Source: Phormidium tanganyikae FI6-MK23
GTDB lineage: Bacteria > Cyanobacteriota > Cyanobacteriia > Leptolyngbyales > Leptolyngbyaceae
Assembly (NCBI GenBank): GCA_019359175.1
Contig: JAHHHU010000013.1
Coordinates: forward strand, 62,001 to 126,000
DNA length: 64,000 nt
Reading direction: 5' to 3'
Shown: positions 27,480 to 35,725 of the stretch, one piece after another
How positions within the stretch are numbered: the first letter of the stretch is position 1
How the letters are laid out: each line of letters opens with the position of its first letter
Made by a program: the position numbers and the translations under genes
Notes under the pieces: generated by a model
What the model was told of the DNA's origin: nothing
Databases searched by the model: none
The model's input: only the letters and a program-made list of their open reading frames with translations

Positions 27480-27884
27480 ACCGAGACCGGACGATGAAAG
27501 TGGGCAGACTTCCATGGCTTGAATCAAGCCATGCTCAATGGTGAAACGGTGACCGACGTGCTCATCAGCAAGCACAGCTCCAGCCAGATCGCGCACGACC
27601 TGATGCACCTCGACCAAGACCTGCCCACCATCCTCCGGGTGAAAGGCAACCGGCCCGACGTGTCCATCGATCTCGCTCCACTGCTCCGTCCAGTAGGCGC
27701 GGATTTCTTCAGGTCCACGGACAAAACCGCCTTTGAACGCCCTCGGCCAGAACACATCGGGAGTCATGAGGGCGAGAGCGGCATCAATGTCGCGCGCGTT
27801 GAAGGCTGCATACGCTGCGCGGAGCAGTTCGATTTCTGGTGCAGGTTGAGTTGGCATAAGAGGTAGGTGAAAGAGATGGGGCAT
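27474..27884 (-). CDS. SnoaL-like (NTF2-fold) protein
   Basis: A 136-residue NTF2-fold protein: ELLRAAYAAFNARDIDAALA, LMTPDVFWPRAFKGGFVRG, PEEIRAYWTEQW, then the beta-sheet HVGHRFTIEHGLIQAMEV. SnoaL-like proteins are small cyclases, hydratases or unassigned binding proteins. Translation probably starts at the internal ATG of PTQPAPEIEL (27857) or at 27884. It is divergent from an AraC-family regulator 40 bp to 170 bp away and its stop overlaps attC-like site B. Confidence 0.8.
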   Translation of the reverse strand: MPHLFHLPLMPTQPAPEIELLRAAYAAFNARDIDAALALMTPDVFWPRAFKGGFVRGPEEIRAYWTEQWSEIDGHVGPVAFHPEDGGQVLVEVHQVVRDLAGAVLADEHVGHRFTIEHGLIQAMEVCPLSSSGLGD

Positions 27885-28056
27885 TGTTTAACTTGTCTAT
27901 TGGGCGAATTTTCTCCCTTCTATTGGGATGCTCACTACTATCGCCTTTCGTGGACACCCCTACAATAGTCTTAGCCGTAACGTGCCGTCTCATCCAATTC
28001 TGCTAAAATTATCCCAATCCTGCTTGGGATATGAAATCTTGACTGGGTTAAAGCCG

Positions 28057-28950
28057 ATGGTGAATCATGCAACCTCCACACTTGATTTTACAAACCAACA
28101 AGAAGCAGCGCGAGTGCTTCCACAAAAACCCCTAGTAGCTAGCTATCATACGGGATGGAAAGGGTTAACCTTCACCCACTACTGCCATCCTCCCCATAAA
28201 ACGGTGGAGCATTGCCTTCTACAACATTCACTGGTAATCACAGGCTCCAAAAGTTGCTTTCAGGCAGAGCGTCGTTTGGAGGGCAAATTTAAACACTATG
28301 CCCACGGCAACGGTCGCGTCGATGTTATCCCAGCGTTTCTAAGTCATTGGACAAACTGGGATCGGGAAGTCGAATTTTCGGTGATTGCGATTTGTCCAAC
28401 ATTGCTGAATCAAACTACTCAGGAATTGATGCAGCGTGAAATAGAACTGATTCCACAGTTTTCGATCGATGATCCGGTAATCCAACAATTAGCCCGCGCG
28501 CTCAAGATAGAAATCCAAACGGGTTGTATGTCTGGCAGGTTGTATGGCGAGTTATTGGGAACAGCACTTGCTGGTCGTTTGGTGCAGAACTATGCAGTCA
28601 GCAAACCTTCGCTTGAGTTCAAAGCCAACGGTTTACCCCAGTCACAGTTGGAGCGAGTTATTGATTACATGAAGGCGAATTTGACACAAGATTTATCGAT
28701 TTTGGATTTGGCTACCCTGACCAGCATGAGCGAATCCCACTTTAGCCGATCCTTCAAGCAATCAGTGGGAATTGCACCTTATCAGTATTTGATGCAACAA
28801 CGTGTGGAACGAGCCAAGCAATTACTGGAAAAGCAATCGATTGCAATTAGCACCATTGCCCTAGATTGCGGCTTTGCAAATCAAACTCATCTAACAAAAG
28901 TCTTCCGTCAGATGACAGGGATGACACCCAAAGCTTATCAAAAGCGATGA
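28057..28950 (+). CDS. AraC-family transcriptional regulator
   Basis: About 297 residues from ATG 28057 (the frame extends 43 codons upstream). The C-terminal 100 residues form the AraC double HTH: DLSILDLATLTSMSESHFSR, SFKQSVGIAPYQYLMQQRVE, and IALDCGFANQTHLTKVFRQM followed by GMTPKAYQ. The N-terminal half is an effector-sensing domain of unknown ligand. It is divergent from the SnoaL-like gene, so it may regulate it. attC-like site C begins 47 bp after its stop. Confidence 0.9.
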   Translation: MVNHATSTLDFTNQQEAARVLPQKPLVASYHTGWKGLTFTHYCHPPHKTVEHCLLQHSLVITGSKSCFQAERRLEGKFKHYAHGNGRVDVIPAFLSHWTNWDREVEFSVIAICPTLLNQTTQELMQREIELIPQFSIDDPVIQQLARALKIEIQTGCMSGRLYGELLGTALAGRLVQNYAVSKPSLEFKANGLPQSQLERVIDYMKANLTQDLSILDLATLTSMSESHFSRSFKQSVGIAPYQYLMQQRVERAKQLLEKQSIAISTIALDCGFANQTHLTKVFRQMTGMTPKAYQKR

Positions 28951-28997
28951 TCCAAAGTGGATTTTGCGGTCACAGATCTACGCACTGCAAGATGTAA

Positions 28998-29087
28998 GCC
29001 TAACGTCCCCGTTCACCCGTCGCTAGCAACCTTTCGGACTTAACCGGAAAGACTCTGTACGGTCGGTGTGCAACGGCATTGTTAGAC
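28998..29087 (+). repeat. attC-like site C (best conserved)
   Basis: 90 bp with consensus-fitting ends: GCCTAAC (RYYYAAC) at 28998-29004 and GTTAGAC (GTTRRRY) at 29081-29087. Next to them CCGTT pairs with AACGG, then CAC and CCG pair with single-base bulges on one arm, as the extrahelical bases of attC. A central hairpin CTTTCGG/CCGGAAAG closes it. It follows the AraC gene and precedes a toxin-antitoxin module. Confidence 0.68.
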
Positions 29088-29118
29088 CACGCCGTTAGCG
29101 TGAAGAATTGATAAACTA

Positions 29119-29367
29119 ATGAAAATACCACTTGAGGAACGAGGACTTATGCCTATTGACACTCCAATCATCAGCGTGTCTCCTGAAGTTATGGGCGGTA
29201 CTCCAGTTTTTGCTGGGACTAGGGTTCCTATTCAGACACTTCTAGACTATCTCAAGGCAGGAGAGTCGATCGACGATTTCTTGGATGGGTTTCCAACTGT
29301 GAACAGAGAGCAAGTCGTCGCTTTTTTAGAAGAAGCGGGAAAACAACTTGTCAGCACAGTGGCATAG
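29119..29367 (+). CDS. DUF433 antitoxin
   Basis: An 82-residue DUF433 protein: GGTPVFAGTRVPIQTLLDYL, KAGESIDDFLDGFP, VNREQVVAFLEEA. It is the antitoxin partner of DUF5615 PIN-like toxins. The frame allows ATG 29119; ATG 29149 (MPIDTPII) is also plausible. It is intact, while the toxin gene that follows after 1 bp is frameshifted. Confidence 0.88.
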   Translation: MKIPLEERGLMPIDTPIISVSPEVMGGTPVFAGTRVPIQTLLDYLKAGESIDDFLDGFPTVNREQVVAFLEEAGKQLVSTVA

Positions 29368-29368
29368 C

Positions 29369-29687
29369 GTGAAGATTTTGTTGGACGAGCATTGATCGCA
29401 GATTGGCAAGAGAGTTTGTTGACTACGAGGTGAAAACAGTTCCTCAAATGGGATGGGCAGGGATAAAAAATGGTCAACTTCTTGCCGTTGCAGAAACAGA
29501 GTTTGATGTCTTTATCACAGTCGATCGCAACCTGTCGTTTCAGCAAAACCTTCCACAATTCAATATTGCGGTGATTGTTCTGCAAGCATCATCCAATCGT
29601 TTAATAGATCTAAAGCCTTTAGCACCAGAAGTTTTAGCGCTTCTACCGACGGCAGTTAAAGGACGAGCTACAGTCGTTGGTGGATAG
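29369..29687 (+). pseudogene. DUF5615 PIN-like toxin, frameshifted
   Basis: The toxin should start GTG 29369 (VKILLDEH), two bases after the antitoxin stop. After GAGCAT the frame hits TGA; the homology continues one frame over as DRRLAREFVDYEVKTVPQMG, with GVDVFITVDRNL-type catalytic-acid region (FDVFITVDRNLSFQQNL) and a normal end at 29687. A one-base deletion near 29391 explains it. Residues of the C-terminal part look intact. The toxin is probably inactive unless a sequencing error is involved. Confidence 0.8.
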
Positions 29688-29777
29688 CATTCACCATACA
29701 CTATTCACTCTACTAGCTTTCCTCTCTACTTCTCCGTGGCTCAATTCCGTTGCAAAACGTCTTTGTCACCACTTTGG

Positions 29778-29932
29778 CTCAAAAGTTTAGCACCCGTGGA
29801 GCTAGAAGCATCGGAGAACAAGGAGAGCAGAATGGTCTGAGGGGCACTATTGCCGTTTGTTGTTGATTTATTCATAGAGGATCAATGCAGACTGTTGCAT
29901 CTACTAAACATGATCCTAGCGTTCGCGCTTGT
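29778..29932 (-). pseudogene. Partial duplicate of the 5' end of the 26708-27271 gene
   Basis: The segment repeats the start of the 187-residue hypothetical gene (MNKSTTNGNS..., ATG at 29875, minus strand) with internal deletions, plus upstream DNA that includes GTTGCATCTACTAAAC and ATCCTAGCGTTCGC. No continuing frame exists beyond about 30 codons. It occupies most of the 330-bp gap between the DUF5615 remnant and the PIN gene. Confidence 0.7.
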
Positions 29933-30017
29933 GGAGGTGCCGTCTTGGGCGTAGGTGACGGAAACGGCAGGAATGGCGTTCGGGTTACTCATAAGAATTT
30001 CTTTAAACATTTTTCTG

Positions 30018-30425
30018 CTAAATCTGGTTCAACAGTTCTTTGGGGGAGTAAATGGGGAGGCTGCTGCCGATGAAGTCTTTTTGATCGCGGGTGACGATCG
30101 CATCGAGTTGACTGAGGGTCGCGCAGGCAAGTTGGATGCTGTCTTCAAAGTCTTTTAGACCAAAGCTGAGAGCAGTTTCAACGGTCTGGCGATCAACGGC
30201 ACAAAATCGGAGACCAATCAGTAGCCGATGAATGGCGGCAAGGGCGACTTCACGACCTTCGGTTTTGCGGATGATGTAGAAAATATTGGTGATGGTGGTG
30301 GCGGCGATAGAGCCTTCCAACTTGCCCTGCTCAATTTGCTCGAAGAGGGCGATCGCAGTTTCGACAAAGGGTTCTCTCTCTAGGAGGAGATCGAGGACGA
30401 CGTTGGTATCAATGAGGATTTTCAC
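30018..30425 (-). CDS. PIN-domain toxin (VapC-like)
   Basis: A 135-residue PIN RNase. Acidic catalytic residues are visible: D in MKILIDTNVVLDLLL, E in the AIALFEQIEQGK/TITNIFYIIRK region, D in FGLKDFEDSIQLACA and D in LDAIVTRDQKDF. VapC-type toxins cleave tRNA or rRNA. The DUF2281 gene ends 8 bp upstream on the same strand, giving a standard antitoxin-toxin order. Confidence 0.9.
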   Translation of the reverse strand: MKILIDTNVVLDLLLEREPFVETAIALFEQIEQGKLEGSIAATTITNIFYIIRKTEGREVALAAIHRLLIGLRFCAVDRQTVETALSFGLKDFEDSIQLACATLSQLDAIVTRDQKDFIGSSLPIYSPKELLNQI

Positions 30426-30433
30426 GGGGCTGC

Positions 30434-30667
30434 TTATTGATATTTCTGGGTGAGATAGTCGGTATATTCTGCTTGTAGTTCAAGATCGCTAGGAGCTGAC
30501 CCAGTACGTTTGGCGATGCCCCGGAGTCCGGTGAGGGTGCCGGGGGGGAGAGGCTGAGGGGGGGAGAGTTGTTTTTGGTAGAGACATTCGGCGAAGTGGA
30601 GGACTTCGTTGATTTGGTTTTCCGGGAGGGTTTGGATGAGCTGGTAGAGTTTTTCGGCGGCTGTCAT
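30434..30667 (-). CDS. DUF2281 antitoxin
   Basis: A 77-residue DUF2281 protein: AAEKLYQLIQTLPENQINEV, LHFAECLYQKQL, with the LRGIAKRTG block before the toxin-binding tail. It is cognate to the PIN toxin that follows after 8 bp. Complete. Confidence 0.85.
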   Translation of the reverse strand: MTAAEKLYQLIQTLPENQINEVLHFAECLYQKQLSPPQPLPPGTLTGLRGIAKRTGSAPSDLELQAEYTDYLTQKYQ

Positions 30668-30715
30668 GATTTTTTGGGGATGAATGGGTTTGTGCTTTTA
30701 TTATGGCTGAAGGGT

Positions 30716-30970
30716 CTATAGCTTAGCTTTTCGTTTGGCAGAATTTTTTGAGGGTGCTTGCTTGGTGGTGATTTTGGTATATGGCTCGAAGCGTTTTTCG
30801 AGGCGTTCGGTGTTGTTGTTGAAGCGGCGACCAATGTAGATGCGATCGAGAATTTCGTCGTTGCGATCGTGGGCTTCTCTGACCAATAGAAACTCGCTGT
30901 CCATGTTGCGATCGGTGCGGGTGGGGACGGGAAAGGTGTTCCAGCCGAGGGTGTTGGAGGCGGGAGGCGA
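30716..30970 (-). pseudogene. C-terminal remnant of an MmeI-like DNA methyltransferase
   Basis: Minus-strand frame from 30970 reads ...SNTLGWNTFPVPT, then jumps to REAHDRNDEILDRIYIGRRF, NNNTERLEKRFEPYTK. Both blocks match the C-terminal end of MmeI-like (type IIL) class I methyltransferases, in which a longer stretch normally separates them, so there is an internal deletion. The catalytic domain is missing and an in-frame TGA lies just upstream. Recognition is from memory. Confidence 0.55.
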
Positions 30971-30986
30971 TCAGTGCTATGTTCCA

Positions 30987-31325
30987 CTACTCGGTTCTGC
31001 GGGCAAGAAGGCGATCGCGCAAGCCTTTCGGGTCAAATCTTGCTTGATTCATTTCCCGAATTTCTTGCGATCGCTGCTGTCGCTGTTGCAAGTAAGCTTC
31101 TACTTCCGATTGGTGCTTAAGATAGAAAGCGATCGTGGCATAAACGTCAGCTAGATTCAGCGACGGATATTGATAAGCAATTTCTTCTGCTGTTGCACCC
31201 TGATTAAAGACAGCAACTACAGTATCTAAGGTTACGCGAGTTTTTCCGACAAGAATTACACCGTCTTCGATTGCTTGCAGAGGAACAGCTTCAGCCACAA
31301 TTGCTAATGTCATAAGCACTTCCAA
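30987..31325 (-). CDS. DUF433-domain protein, orphan antitoxin
   Basis: A 112-residue DUF433 protein: VILVGKTRVTLDTVVAVFNQ, GATAEEIAYQYPSLNLADVY, ATIAFYLKHQSEVEAYL. The C-terminal helix (QQRQQRSQEIREMNQARF) is typical of antitoxins with DUF5615 partners. No toxin follows; the next gene downstream is the methyltransferase remnant. Alternative start ATG 31310. Confidence 0.8.
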   Translation of the reverse strand: MEVLMTLAIVAEAVPLQAIEDGVILVGKTRVTLDTVVAVFNQGATAEEIAYQYPSLNLADVYATIAFYLKHQSEVEAYLQQRQQRSQEIREMNQARFDPKGLRDRLLARRTE

Positions 31326-31513
31326 GTTTAATGCTTTGCTGGTAGCAGAATCTCGTCTGCTTCAGAGTAGATTGGTAGACCTAGAGACTTTGATGATATC
31401 GACAACAATCAATCTCAGCGCCAAGAATGAAATACCACAATATCGATTACAAACTGTATGAGCTTTTCCAATTCGCTTGAACGAGTTTGCACTGTCGTTT
31501 CCATATCGCTAGT

Positions 31514-31595
31514 ACTCAATGTTGCATCTAATAAACGTGATCCTAGCGTTCCCGTGTTGAAGGGTGGGATTTGCAGGGAGAGGGGGGTGCGATCG
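31514..31595. repeat. Dispersed repeat segment, copy 4
   Basis: AATGTTGCATCTAATAAACG, GATCCTAGCGTTCCCGTGTT and GAAGGGTGGGATTTGCAGG match 27283-27360 closely. It sits in the 460-bp gap between the orphan DUF433 gene and the membrane orphan. Short frames here are mosaic and not supported as genes. Confidence 0.7.
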
Positions 31596-31742
31596 CCAGA
31601 TCTGGGCAAGACTGGCACATTATTATCGCGAGTCGAAACTTTCTCAGAGTTGAAGAAGCTGTTCGTAACTTGATGGCTGAAACTGGATATTCCTACATTG
31701 AGGGTATAGCTCTCGATTCAAAGACTTTGCAACATCACAAGC

Positions 31743-31778
31743 GGATTGACCGAATCCGTTGCACCGCAATTGTTAGCC
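31743..31778 (-). repeat. attC-like half site D
   Basis: GTTGCACCGCAATT-GTTAGCC resembles the right arm of site C, ending in the consensus GTTAGCC at 31772-31778; a small hairpin GGATT-gacc-GAATCC precedes it. No matching left arm is clear. The membrane-orphan gene (minus strand) ends 9 bp to the right, so its stop adjoins the site, as in a cassette. Confidence 0.45.
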
Positions 31779-31787
31779 TGAACCTCG

Positions 31788-32798
31788 TCAGAAAATGTAC
31801 TTAGCTACGAACTTAAGTGAGGAAGATACAACCAAACTGAATAACACCCAGAGGAAACGAACTAGAATTTGATTCGTCAACTTCTTATTTGTACTCTCAA
31901 ATTCCAAAGCAGCTTTTTTATCACCCCTCGTAATAGAAAATCTTGGATATTCTTCAAATTTGCCAATTCGCTCATCTATGAATCTTTCAAACTTGAAACC
32001 CAGAAAGATTCCAGTCATAAATATAGCTGCAAATACGATTAGCAATGCTTCCAGGCTTTTAGAAGACATCTGCTCTTCTATCCCAACTAAAGGCATAAAA
32101 TAGTCATAATACTGATGAAAAATTATCAGTAGGATAATAGGTGAAGAATATCGAGCTATTTCACTTAATAACCTACCTCTCTTGACAAGAAAGCTGTTTA
32201 GAGGATTAGTTTCTGGCAAATCTCGCAATCCTTCATGCCAGTTAACTACAATGCTCATTAACTCAGCAGCAAGAATGTCATTCACAAAATCAACTTTACA
32301 TATGCTTGGTGTTCGCGCCTCCATTAGCTCTGTGATGTCATCGCTTGTAAAAATTAGTTGAAAAATATCTTTAGGTGGAATTTCAGTTCCAATTCTTATC
32401 TTTAAGGAATGTCTTTGCGGTAATCTATACTGAGGCAACTTAATCGCAACATCCCACTTAATAGTAAGTGTGCGGACTTTTTCATTGACTGTATCCCAAT
32501 TCTCTCTCTCAAATTCAGCCCAAGTAGCGTAGTCCTTAATTTTTCTTTTTGAGAGAACAAAATTAATTGATGCAATGTCTGCAATAAGATCGTGGTTGCG
32601 AAGCTTAGCTGATATTCTTTCGTTAATGCTTCTGATATCCGCCAACTCCAAATTTTTCTTGCCACGCAGTAACTGAATCTCGGTATCTGGCTTTGCATTA
32701 AGTTGATAGAAGAGTGACTTAAACTCATCAAGAGGTACAAGCTGCCCCGACTGCTGGGGAACAATGCTGGAATCTTCAGGAGTTTGAAAGTCACTCAT
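31788..32798 (-). CDS. Hypothetical membrane protein
   Basis: Not recognised. 336 residues: a soluble N-terminal half (charged, mixed alpha/beta) and three hydrophobic segments at about 215-232 (SPIILLIIFHQYYDYFMPL), 243-268 and 312-330. The region is AT-rich compared with neighbours, which is a sign of transfer. The gene ends beside attC-like half site D. It may be a cassette or defence-associated orphan; nothing more can be said. Confidence 0.6.
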   Translation of the reverse strand: MSDFQTPEDSSIVPQQSGQLVPLDEFKSLFYQLNAKPDTEIQLLRGKKNLELADIRSINERISAKLRNHDLIADIASINFVLSKRKIKDYATWAEFERENWDTVNEKVRTLTIKWDVAIKLPQYRLPQRHSLKIRIGTEIPPKDIFQLIFTSDDITELMEARTPSICKVDFVNDILAAELMSIVVNWHEGLRDLPETNPLNSFLVKRGRLLSEIARYSSPIILLIIFHQYYDYFMPLVGIEEQMSSKSLEALLIVFAAIFMTGIFLGFKFERFIDERIGKFEEYPRFSITRGDKKAALEFESTNKKLTNQILVRFLWVLFSLVVSSSLKFVAKYIF

Positions 32799-32984
32799 AT
32801 CAGTAAGAACACAAAAATCATGTCTAAGTTATAACATTCCTATTTTCCAGTGGCATCAGTGCAGGCTAACTCATTTTTAAGGATCATCTATAAAGATCTA
32901 TTTTGTGTGCTGATTCATTCAAGTCGATCGCGCTCCCTCCACGATCGCACTCCCTCCATGATCGCACTTCCTCCAACTTCCCAA

Positions 32985-33285
32985 AGCTCACCCCTGACCC
33001 TCCAAAGCTAACGCACGAGCTTCCAGCACTCACCCCTTGAGCTTCCGAAGCTGACGCAAGAGCTTCCAGAGCTAACCCGCGAACTTCCAGAGCTAACCCG
33101 CGAACCTCAGAAGCCGACGCATGAGCCTCCGAAGTTCACCCCTTGAGCTTCCAGAGCCGATCGTTGAGCTTCCCAAGCTGATGCACGGGCTTCCAACACT
33201 CACCGCACGAGCCTCAGAAGCTGACACGCGAACCTCAGAAGCCGACGCATGAGCTTCCAAAGCTCGATCGAGGAAAAATAGTGTT
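32985..33285. repeat. Imperfect tandem repeat, ~21-22-bp unit, about 13 copies
   Basis: Units of the type CTTCCAGAGCTGACGCACGAG repeat about 13 times with single-base changes; two adjacent units (around 33064-33105) are identical. The period of 21 would encode a 7-residue repeat in one frame (ELPELTR), but stops interrupt it, so I treat it as a non-coding minisatellite upstream of rtcB. Confidence 0.75.
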
Positions 33286-33366
33286 CGAGCAGATCCTCCA
33301 TTCGATACAAGCATGGTGTCGGATGGCTTGCCAAGATCAAGCTGTGTTCCGTGGGAAGGTGATGCA

Positions 33367-34827
33367 ATGGCTCAGATCGAGGTCTTAAAGCAAGTTTCTG
33401 AGGTGATTTGGGAAATTCCTACATCCTACAAAGCGGGGATGCGGGTGCCTGCGCGACTTTATGGCACAGAAAAGCTGATTCGAGAACTCGATGATGCCGT
33501 TTATGACCAAATTACGAATGTGGCAACGCTGCCCGGAATTACAAAATACGCGCTGTGTATGCCCGATGGTCACTTTGGCTATGGCTTTCCAATCGGGGGC
33601 GTTGCCGCAATGGACATCGAGCAAGGGGGAGTCATTTCTCCGGGCGGCATCGGGTTTGATATCAATTGTGGAATGCGGCTGGTGACGACGAACTTAACGT
33701 ATAAAGACGTGAAGCCCCATCTGAAGGAACTTGTCGATAAGCTGTACAATCGCGTTCCGGCTGGGGTCGGTAGCACTGGTTTTGTAAAACTCTCTCGCAA
33801 CGACTTTCGCAAGGTGGTAGAGCAAGGAGCGCAATGGTGCATCAACAATGGTTATGGATGGGAAGACGACCTGGAATTCATGGAAGAACAGGGGTGTATC
33901 AAGGGAGCCGATGCCAGCAAAATCAGTGAGAAAGCGATCGATCGCGGGGTTCATCAAATCGGCACGTTGGGATCAGGCAATCACTATCTAGAAATTCAAG
34001 TTGCCAAGCGAGAAAACATTTTTGACAATGTGTTGGCAAAGCAGATGGGAATTACCAAACCGGATCAAGTGGTGATCATGTTCCACTGTGGAAGTCGAGG
34101 CTTTGGGCATCAAGTTGCAACTGATTACCTGCTGCGATTTCTTAAAGTCATGGATAGCAAGTATGGGATTAAGATTCTCGATCGAGAACTCGCTTGTGCC
34201 CCCTTTGATTCTCCCGAAGGGCAAGCCTATTTTGCAGCGATGAAGTGTGGCATCAATATGTCGTTTGCCAATCGCCAGGTCATTTTGCATCGAATTCGAG
34301 AAGTGTTTTCTCAAGTGTTTGGGCAATCGGCAGAAGATCTGGGAATGCAGCTTATTTATGATGTGTCGCACAACACTGCGAAGTTAGAAAAGCATTTCGT
34401 AGATGGCAAGGAGCGATCGCTGCTGGTTCACCGCAAAGGAGCCACTCGCGCATTTGCTCCTGAAATGGCTGATCTCCCAGAACGCTACAAAGAAACAGGA
34501 CAACCCGTCATCATTGGTGGCAGCATGGAAACGGGATCATACTTGCTCACGGGAGTTGCGACTGGCGATCAAACTTTCTATAGCACGGCTCACGGGAGCG
34601 GACGCAACATGAGTCGAACGAAAGCCCGGAAAATGTGGCGCGGAGATGTGCTACAAAAGCAAATGCAGCAACGGGGCATCTATGTTCGCAGTACATCTTA
34701 CTCAGGACTAGCAGAGGAAGCAGGCGGTGCTTACAAAGACGTAGATGAAGTGATCGAAGCGGCAGAACTGGCAGGCATTAGTCAACGAGTCGCAAAGCTA
34801 ACGCCGATCGGCAATATTAAGGGGTGA
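33367..34827 (+). CDS. rtcB: RNA-splicing ligase RtcB
   Basis: RtcB joins 2',3'-cyclic phosphate or 3'-phosphate RNA ends to 5'-OH ends using GTP and Mn2+. Metal and guanylation motifs are present: PGGIGFDINCGMRL (Cys ligand), LGSGNHYLE, FHCGSRGFGHQVATDY, LIYDVSHNTAK and the VHRKGATRAF region. About 486 residues from ATG 33367; the frame extends 18 codons upstream without similarity. It is the first gene of a four-gene operon with a G3E GTPase (4 bp downstream), archease and rtcA. Confidence 0.96.
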   Translation: MAQIEVLKQVSEVIWEIPTSYKAGMRVPARLYGTEKLIRELDDAVYDQITNVATLPGITKYALCMPDGHFGYGFPIGGVAAMDIEQGGVISPGGIGFDINCGMRLVTTNLTYKDVKPHLKELVDKLYNRVPAGVGSTGFVKLSRNDFRKVVEQGAQWCINNGYGWEDDLEFMEEQGCIKGADASKISEKAIDRGVHQIGTLGSGNHYLEIQVAKRENIFDNVLAKQMGITKPDQVVIMFHCGSRGFGHQVATDYLLRFLKVMDSKYGIKILDRELACAPFDSPEGQAYFAAMKCGINMSFANRQVILHRIREVFSQVFGQSAEDLGMQLIYDVSHNTAKLEKHFVDGKERSLLVHRKGATRAFAPEMADLPERYKETGQPVIIGGSMETGSYLLTGVATGDQTFYSTAHGSGRNMSRTKARKMWRGDVLQKQMQQRGIYVRSTSYSGLAEEAGGAYKDVDEVIEAAELAGISQRVAKLTPIGNIKG

Positions 34828-34830
34828 ACT

Positions 34831-35721
34831 ATGTCAGCACGCACCCCATTAACCGTTGTGACAGGACCCCTCGGAAGCGGCAAAACAACACTACTGCGCC
34901 ACATTCTAAGCATGATGCCTCGCAAGCTGGCGATTCTGATGAATGAGTTTGGCGAGATCGCGATCGATACTAAAATTCTTCAAGGCAAGAATGTCGAAAT
35001 GGCAGACTTGGGCGGCGGTTGCGTCTGTTGTTCCCTGTTGGGTGAATTTGAAGCAGCGGTGGACGAAATTATTGCAACCGTCAATCCGGATCAGATCATT
35101 GTGGAAACAACGGGCGTCGCGGAACCGGATGCTTTAGTATTTGATATTCAAGAAAGCTTGCCTCAAGTACGGCTAGATGGGGTTGTCACCGTGATTGATG
35201 CAGATGGACTAGTCGCGTATCCCCAAATTGGGCACACAACCCGGATTCAAGTTGAATCGGCTGACCTCATTCTGTTGAACAAAGTTGATTTGGTAGCTGA
35301 GTTAGAAACAGTCATTCATAAACTTCAGTCATTCAATGAAGTGGCAATCATTGTCCGCACCGAACGGTGCCAAGTTGATCTGGATCTCTTGTTTGGCATT
35401 GGTCGAGAACGCTTACAACCTGCTCCGCATCATCAACATCAGATAGAGTTTGAATCGTTTAGCTACACCTCTCAATCGGTTTACGATCGCGCTTGTTTTG
35501 AAACCTTTGCGGATTCGCTTTCTTCTGATGTCTATCGAGCAAAAGGATTCATTCAATTTCCGGAGGGTACGCATCTCTTCAATTTTGTGGCGGGGCGCTG
35601 GGATTTAGAGTCGTTTGATGCTCCTGCGACAGAACTGGTCTTTATTGGCAAACAAGTGAGCCAGTCTAAATCTGATATTTGCGATCGTCTGCAAGCTTGT
35701 GAACGATCGTCAGGAGAATAG
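34831..35721 (+). CDS. G3E-family (COG0523) metallochaperone GTPase
   Basis: A 296-residue GTPase: Walker A TGPLGSGKTTLLRH, NEFGEIAID, the metal-binding GGGCVCCSL (CxCC), ETTGVAEPDA and the base-recognition LNKVDLV. COG0523 proteins load metals such as Zn, Co or Mn into clients. It starts 3 bp after rtcB and its end reaches 5 bp before the likely archease start, so it sits inside the RNA-repair operon. A role in metallating RtcB is an inference. Confidence 0.9.
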   Translation: MSARTPLTVVTGPLGSGKTTLLRHILSMMPRKLAILMNEFGEIAIDTKILQGKNVEMADLGGGCVCCSLLGEFEAAVDEIIATVNPDQIIVETTGVAEPDALVFDIQESLPQVRLDGVVTVIDADGLVAYPQIGHTTRIQVESADLILLNKVDLVAELETVIHKLQSFNEVAIIVRTERCQVDLDLLFGIGRERLQPAPHHQHQIEFESFSYTSQSVYDRACFETFADSLSSDVYRAKGFIQFPEGTHLFNFVAGRWDLESFDAPATELVFIGKQVSQSKSDICDRLQACERSSGE

Positions 35722-35725
35722 CCCT

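Noticed and set aside
30664-30987. Pro/Thr/Ser-rich minus-strand ORF
   Set aside because: It is a shadow of the methyltransferase remnant frame and has no family similarity.
31571-31804. 77-codon plus-strand ORF
   Set aside because: It combines a dispersed repeat copy with attC-like sequence; no start context and no similarity was recognised.
33093-33314. Minus-strand ORF over the minisatellite with a repetitive peptide
   Set aside because: It is created by the 21-bp tandem repeat; no start context and no similarity.
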